From: a virus
Virus record (IMG/VR): IMGVR_UViG_3300044692_000050
Location: 1 to 64,000 of that record
Strand: one strand, 5' to 3'
DNA: 64,000 nucleotides
Position 1 is the first letter of the stretch. Each line of letters opens with the position of its first letter. The notes beneath the pieces are model-generated. The model had not been told where the DNA came from. It saw only the letters and a program-made list of their open reading frames with translations, and did not search any database. Made by a program: the position numbers and the translations under genes. This document shows positions 62,948-64,000 of the stretch, piece by piece.

Positions 62948-63649
62948 ATGTCAGAAGACGCCGCGGGAGCACAGGACGCCGGAACGGCCCCTGAGACCGC
63001 ACAGCAGACCCAGCAGGACGGCAACCCGCTGTTCCGCACCACGGAGACCGTTAAGGGCCGCACGGGGGCGCAGAACGGCGCTCAGGGCGACGACAAGGAC
63101 GCGGCGGCCGTGCTCGCCGACGCCACGGCCGACGGCCAGGACGAGGATCCGCTCGCCAAGGCCCAGGCCGAGATCGCCCGGTGGAAGCAGCAGGCCCGCG
63201 AGAACGAGCGCCGCGCCAAGGCCAACGCCGACAAGGCCAAGCAGTTCGACGCGTACGAAGAGAGCCAGAAGACCGAGCAGCAGAAGCTCGCCGACCAGCT
63301 CGCCGCCGCCCAGGAAGAGGCGCGCAAGGAGCGGGGCTCGAGGCTCAGGCTGCTCGCCGCCGCCCAGTACGACCTCGACCCGAGTCTTATCGACTACCTC
63401 GGCGACGGCGACGAAGACGCCATCAACGAGCGTGCCGAGGCATTCGCGCGGGCCATCAACGAGAAGGCCGCCGTCCTCGCCGCCGCTCAGGTCCAGGCCG
63501 CCCAGCAGGCCGCCGCGGCACAACAGCAGCCCCGCGCCAACGGCTTCGGCCGGCCCGTAGAGGCCCTCCGCCCCGGCGCCCTGCCCGCCACGGACAACCG
63601 CACCAACGACCCCAACGCCTGGATCCGCCAGGCCCTCGGCCGCAAGTAA
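62948..63649 (+). CDS. phage scaffold protein
   Basis: This 233-residue protein is a long charged helix (AEIARWKQQARENERRAKAN, QQKLADQLAAAQEEARKERG) followed by LLAAAQYDLDPSLIDYLGDG and an Ala/Gln-rich tail. Composition, size and place before the capsid gene identify a scaffold, which guides capsid assembly and then leaves. Confidence 0.92.
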   Translation: MSEDAAGAQDAGTAPETAQQTQQDGNPLFRTTETVKGRTGAQNGAQGDDKDAAAVLADATADGQDEDPLAKAQAEIARWKQQARENERRAKANADKAKQFDAYEESQKTEQQKLADQLAAAQEEARKERGSRLRLLAAAQYDLDPSLIDYLGDGDEDAINERAEAFARAINEKAAVLAAAQVQAAQQAAAAQQQPRANGFGRPVEALRPGALPATDNRTNDPNAWIRQALGRK

Positions 63650-63706
63650 CACCCCAACCAGCAGCGGACCTGTAGTCCGGCTGCCCCCGTTTGAAAGGAC
63701 GGATAC

Positions 63707-64000
63707 ATGCCCGACTACACCGACATGATCGCCCGCAACAGCGGCGGGACTGACGCCCTCGTCCCCGAACCGCTCGCGCTGGAGATCATCCAGGAGCTGC
63801 CCAAGAAGTCCGCTGCGCTGTCCCTCATGAAGCGCGTCAACATGTCCACCAAGACCGAGCGCATGCCGGTCCTGGACGTGCTGCCGCTGGCCTACTTCGT
63901 CAACGGCGACACCGGCCTCAAGCAGACGACCACGCAGGCGTGGAAGAACGTCACGCTCGTCGTGGAAGAAATTGCAACAATTGTTCCAGTGCCCGAAAGT
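63707..64000 (+). CDS. major capsid protein, N-terminal part
   Basis: The first 98 codons of a HK97-fold capsid protein are present: MPDYTDMIARNSGGTDALVP, then ALEIIQELPKKSAALSLMKR, then RMPVLDVLPLAYFVNGDTGL and KNVTLVVEEIATIVPVPES at the window edge. GAAAGGACGG precedes the ATG. The gene continues to the right. Confidence 0.93.
   Translation, partial: MPDYTDMIARNSGGTDALVPEPLALEIIQELPKKSAALSLMKRVNMSTKTERMPVLDVLPLAYFVNGDTGLKQTTTQAWKNVTLVVEEIATIVPVPES

Overview
The window is GC-rich throughout, uses GTG and TTG starts freely and carries typically actinobacterial families (DUF574, DUF397/DUF6879/DUF5753, DUF2637/SpdB-like, DUF6919, FtsK/TraB-like). The host is therefore an actinomycete of the Streptomyces or Streptosporangiales type; genus cannot be read from the sequence. 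Nearly the whole window looks like one large mobile element that combines a temperate phage with an actinomycete integrative and conjugative element (AICE).

Layout. (1) 0-4.4 kb: a secreted protein, a DNA methyltransferase with a small HTH/excisionase-like gene, an XRE regulator, a tyrosine integrase, and the 3' half of a tRNA-Thr(TGT) gene that looks like the attachment site. (2) 4.5-38.6 kb: a recombination endonuclease VII, then long leftward operons of very small, tightly coupled genes. These include two replication loci (18.4-19.8 kb and 36.7-38.6 kb), a RecT annealase with a PD-(D/E)XK exonuclease, a DUF5131 protein, two further SAM-dependent methyltransferases, and HNH and GIY-YIG nucleases. 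A divergent pair of XRE regulators at 28.6-29.6 kb looks like a lysogeny switch. A second CHC2-type zinc-finger gene at 10.5 kb is followed by palindromic repeats, and repeats of another sequence lie inside and beside the zinc-finger gene at 37.8 kb; the latter is the best candidate origin. (3) 38.8-40.9 kb: a DUF397-DUF6879 pair divergent from a DUF5753 XRE regulator. (4) 41-48.8 kb: a rightward AICE-style transfer operon with DUF6919, an FtsK/TraB-like dsDNA translocase and an SpdB-like DUF2637 protein. (5) 48.9-54.6 kb: small genes including a promoter followed at once by an intrinsic terminator, an HNH protein and an FHA-domain protein. (6) 55.3-64 kb: a rightward packaging and head module in classic order: HNH, small terminase, large terminase, portal, MuF-like protein, scaffold and the first 98 residues of the major capsid protein, which runs off the window. 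Single minus-strand genes or pairs with their own promoters (morons) sit between the head genes.

How it may work together: integrase and HTH/Xis act at the tRNA-Thr site; the XRE regulators decide the state of the element; RecT/exonuclease and the replication genes amplify it; terminase and head genes package it; the FtsK/SpdB module could instead move it as double-stranded DNA between mycelia. Tail, lysis and further head genes would have to lie to the right and are not visible. Most small genes are reported as conserved-looking but of unknown function.
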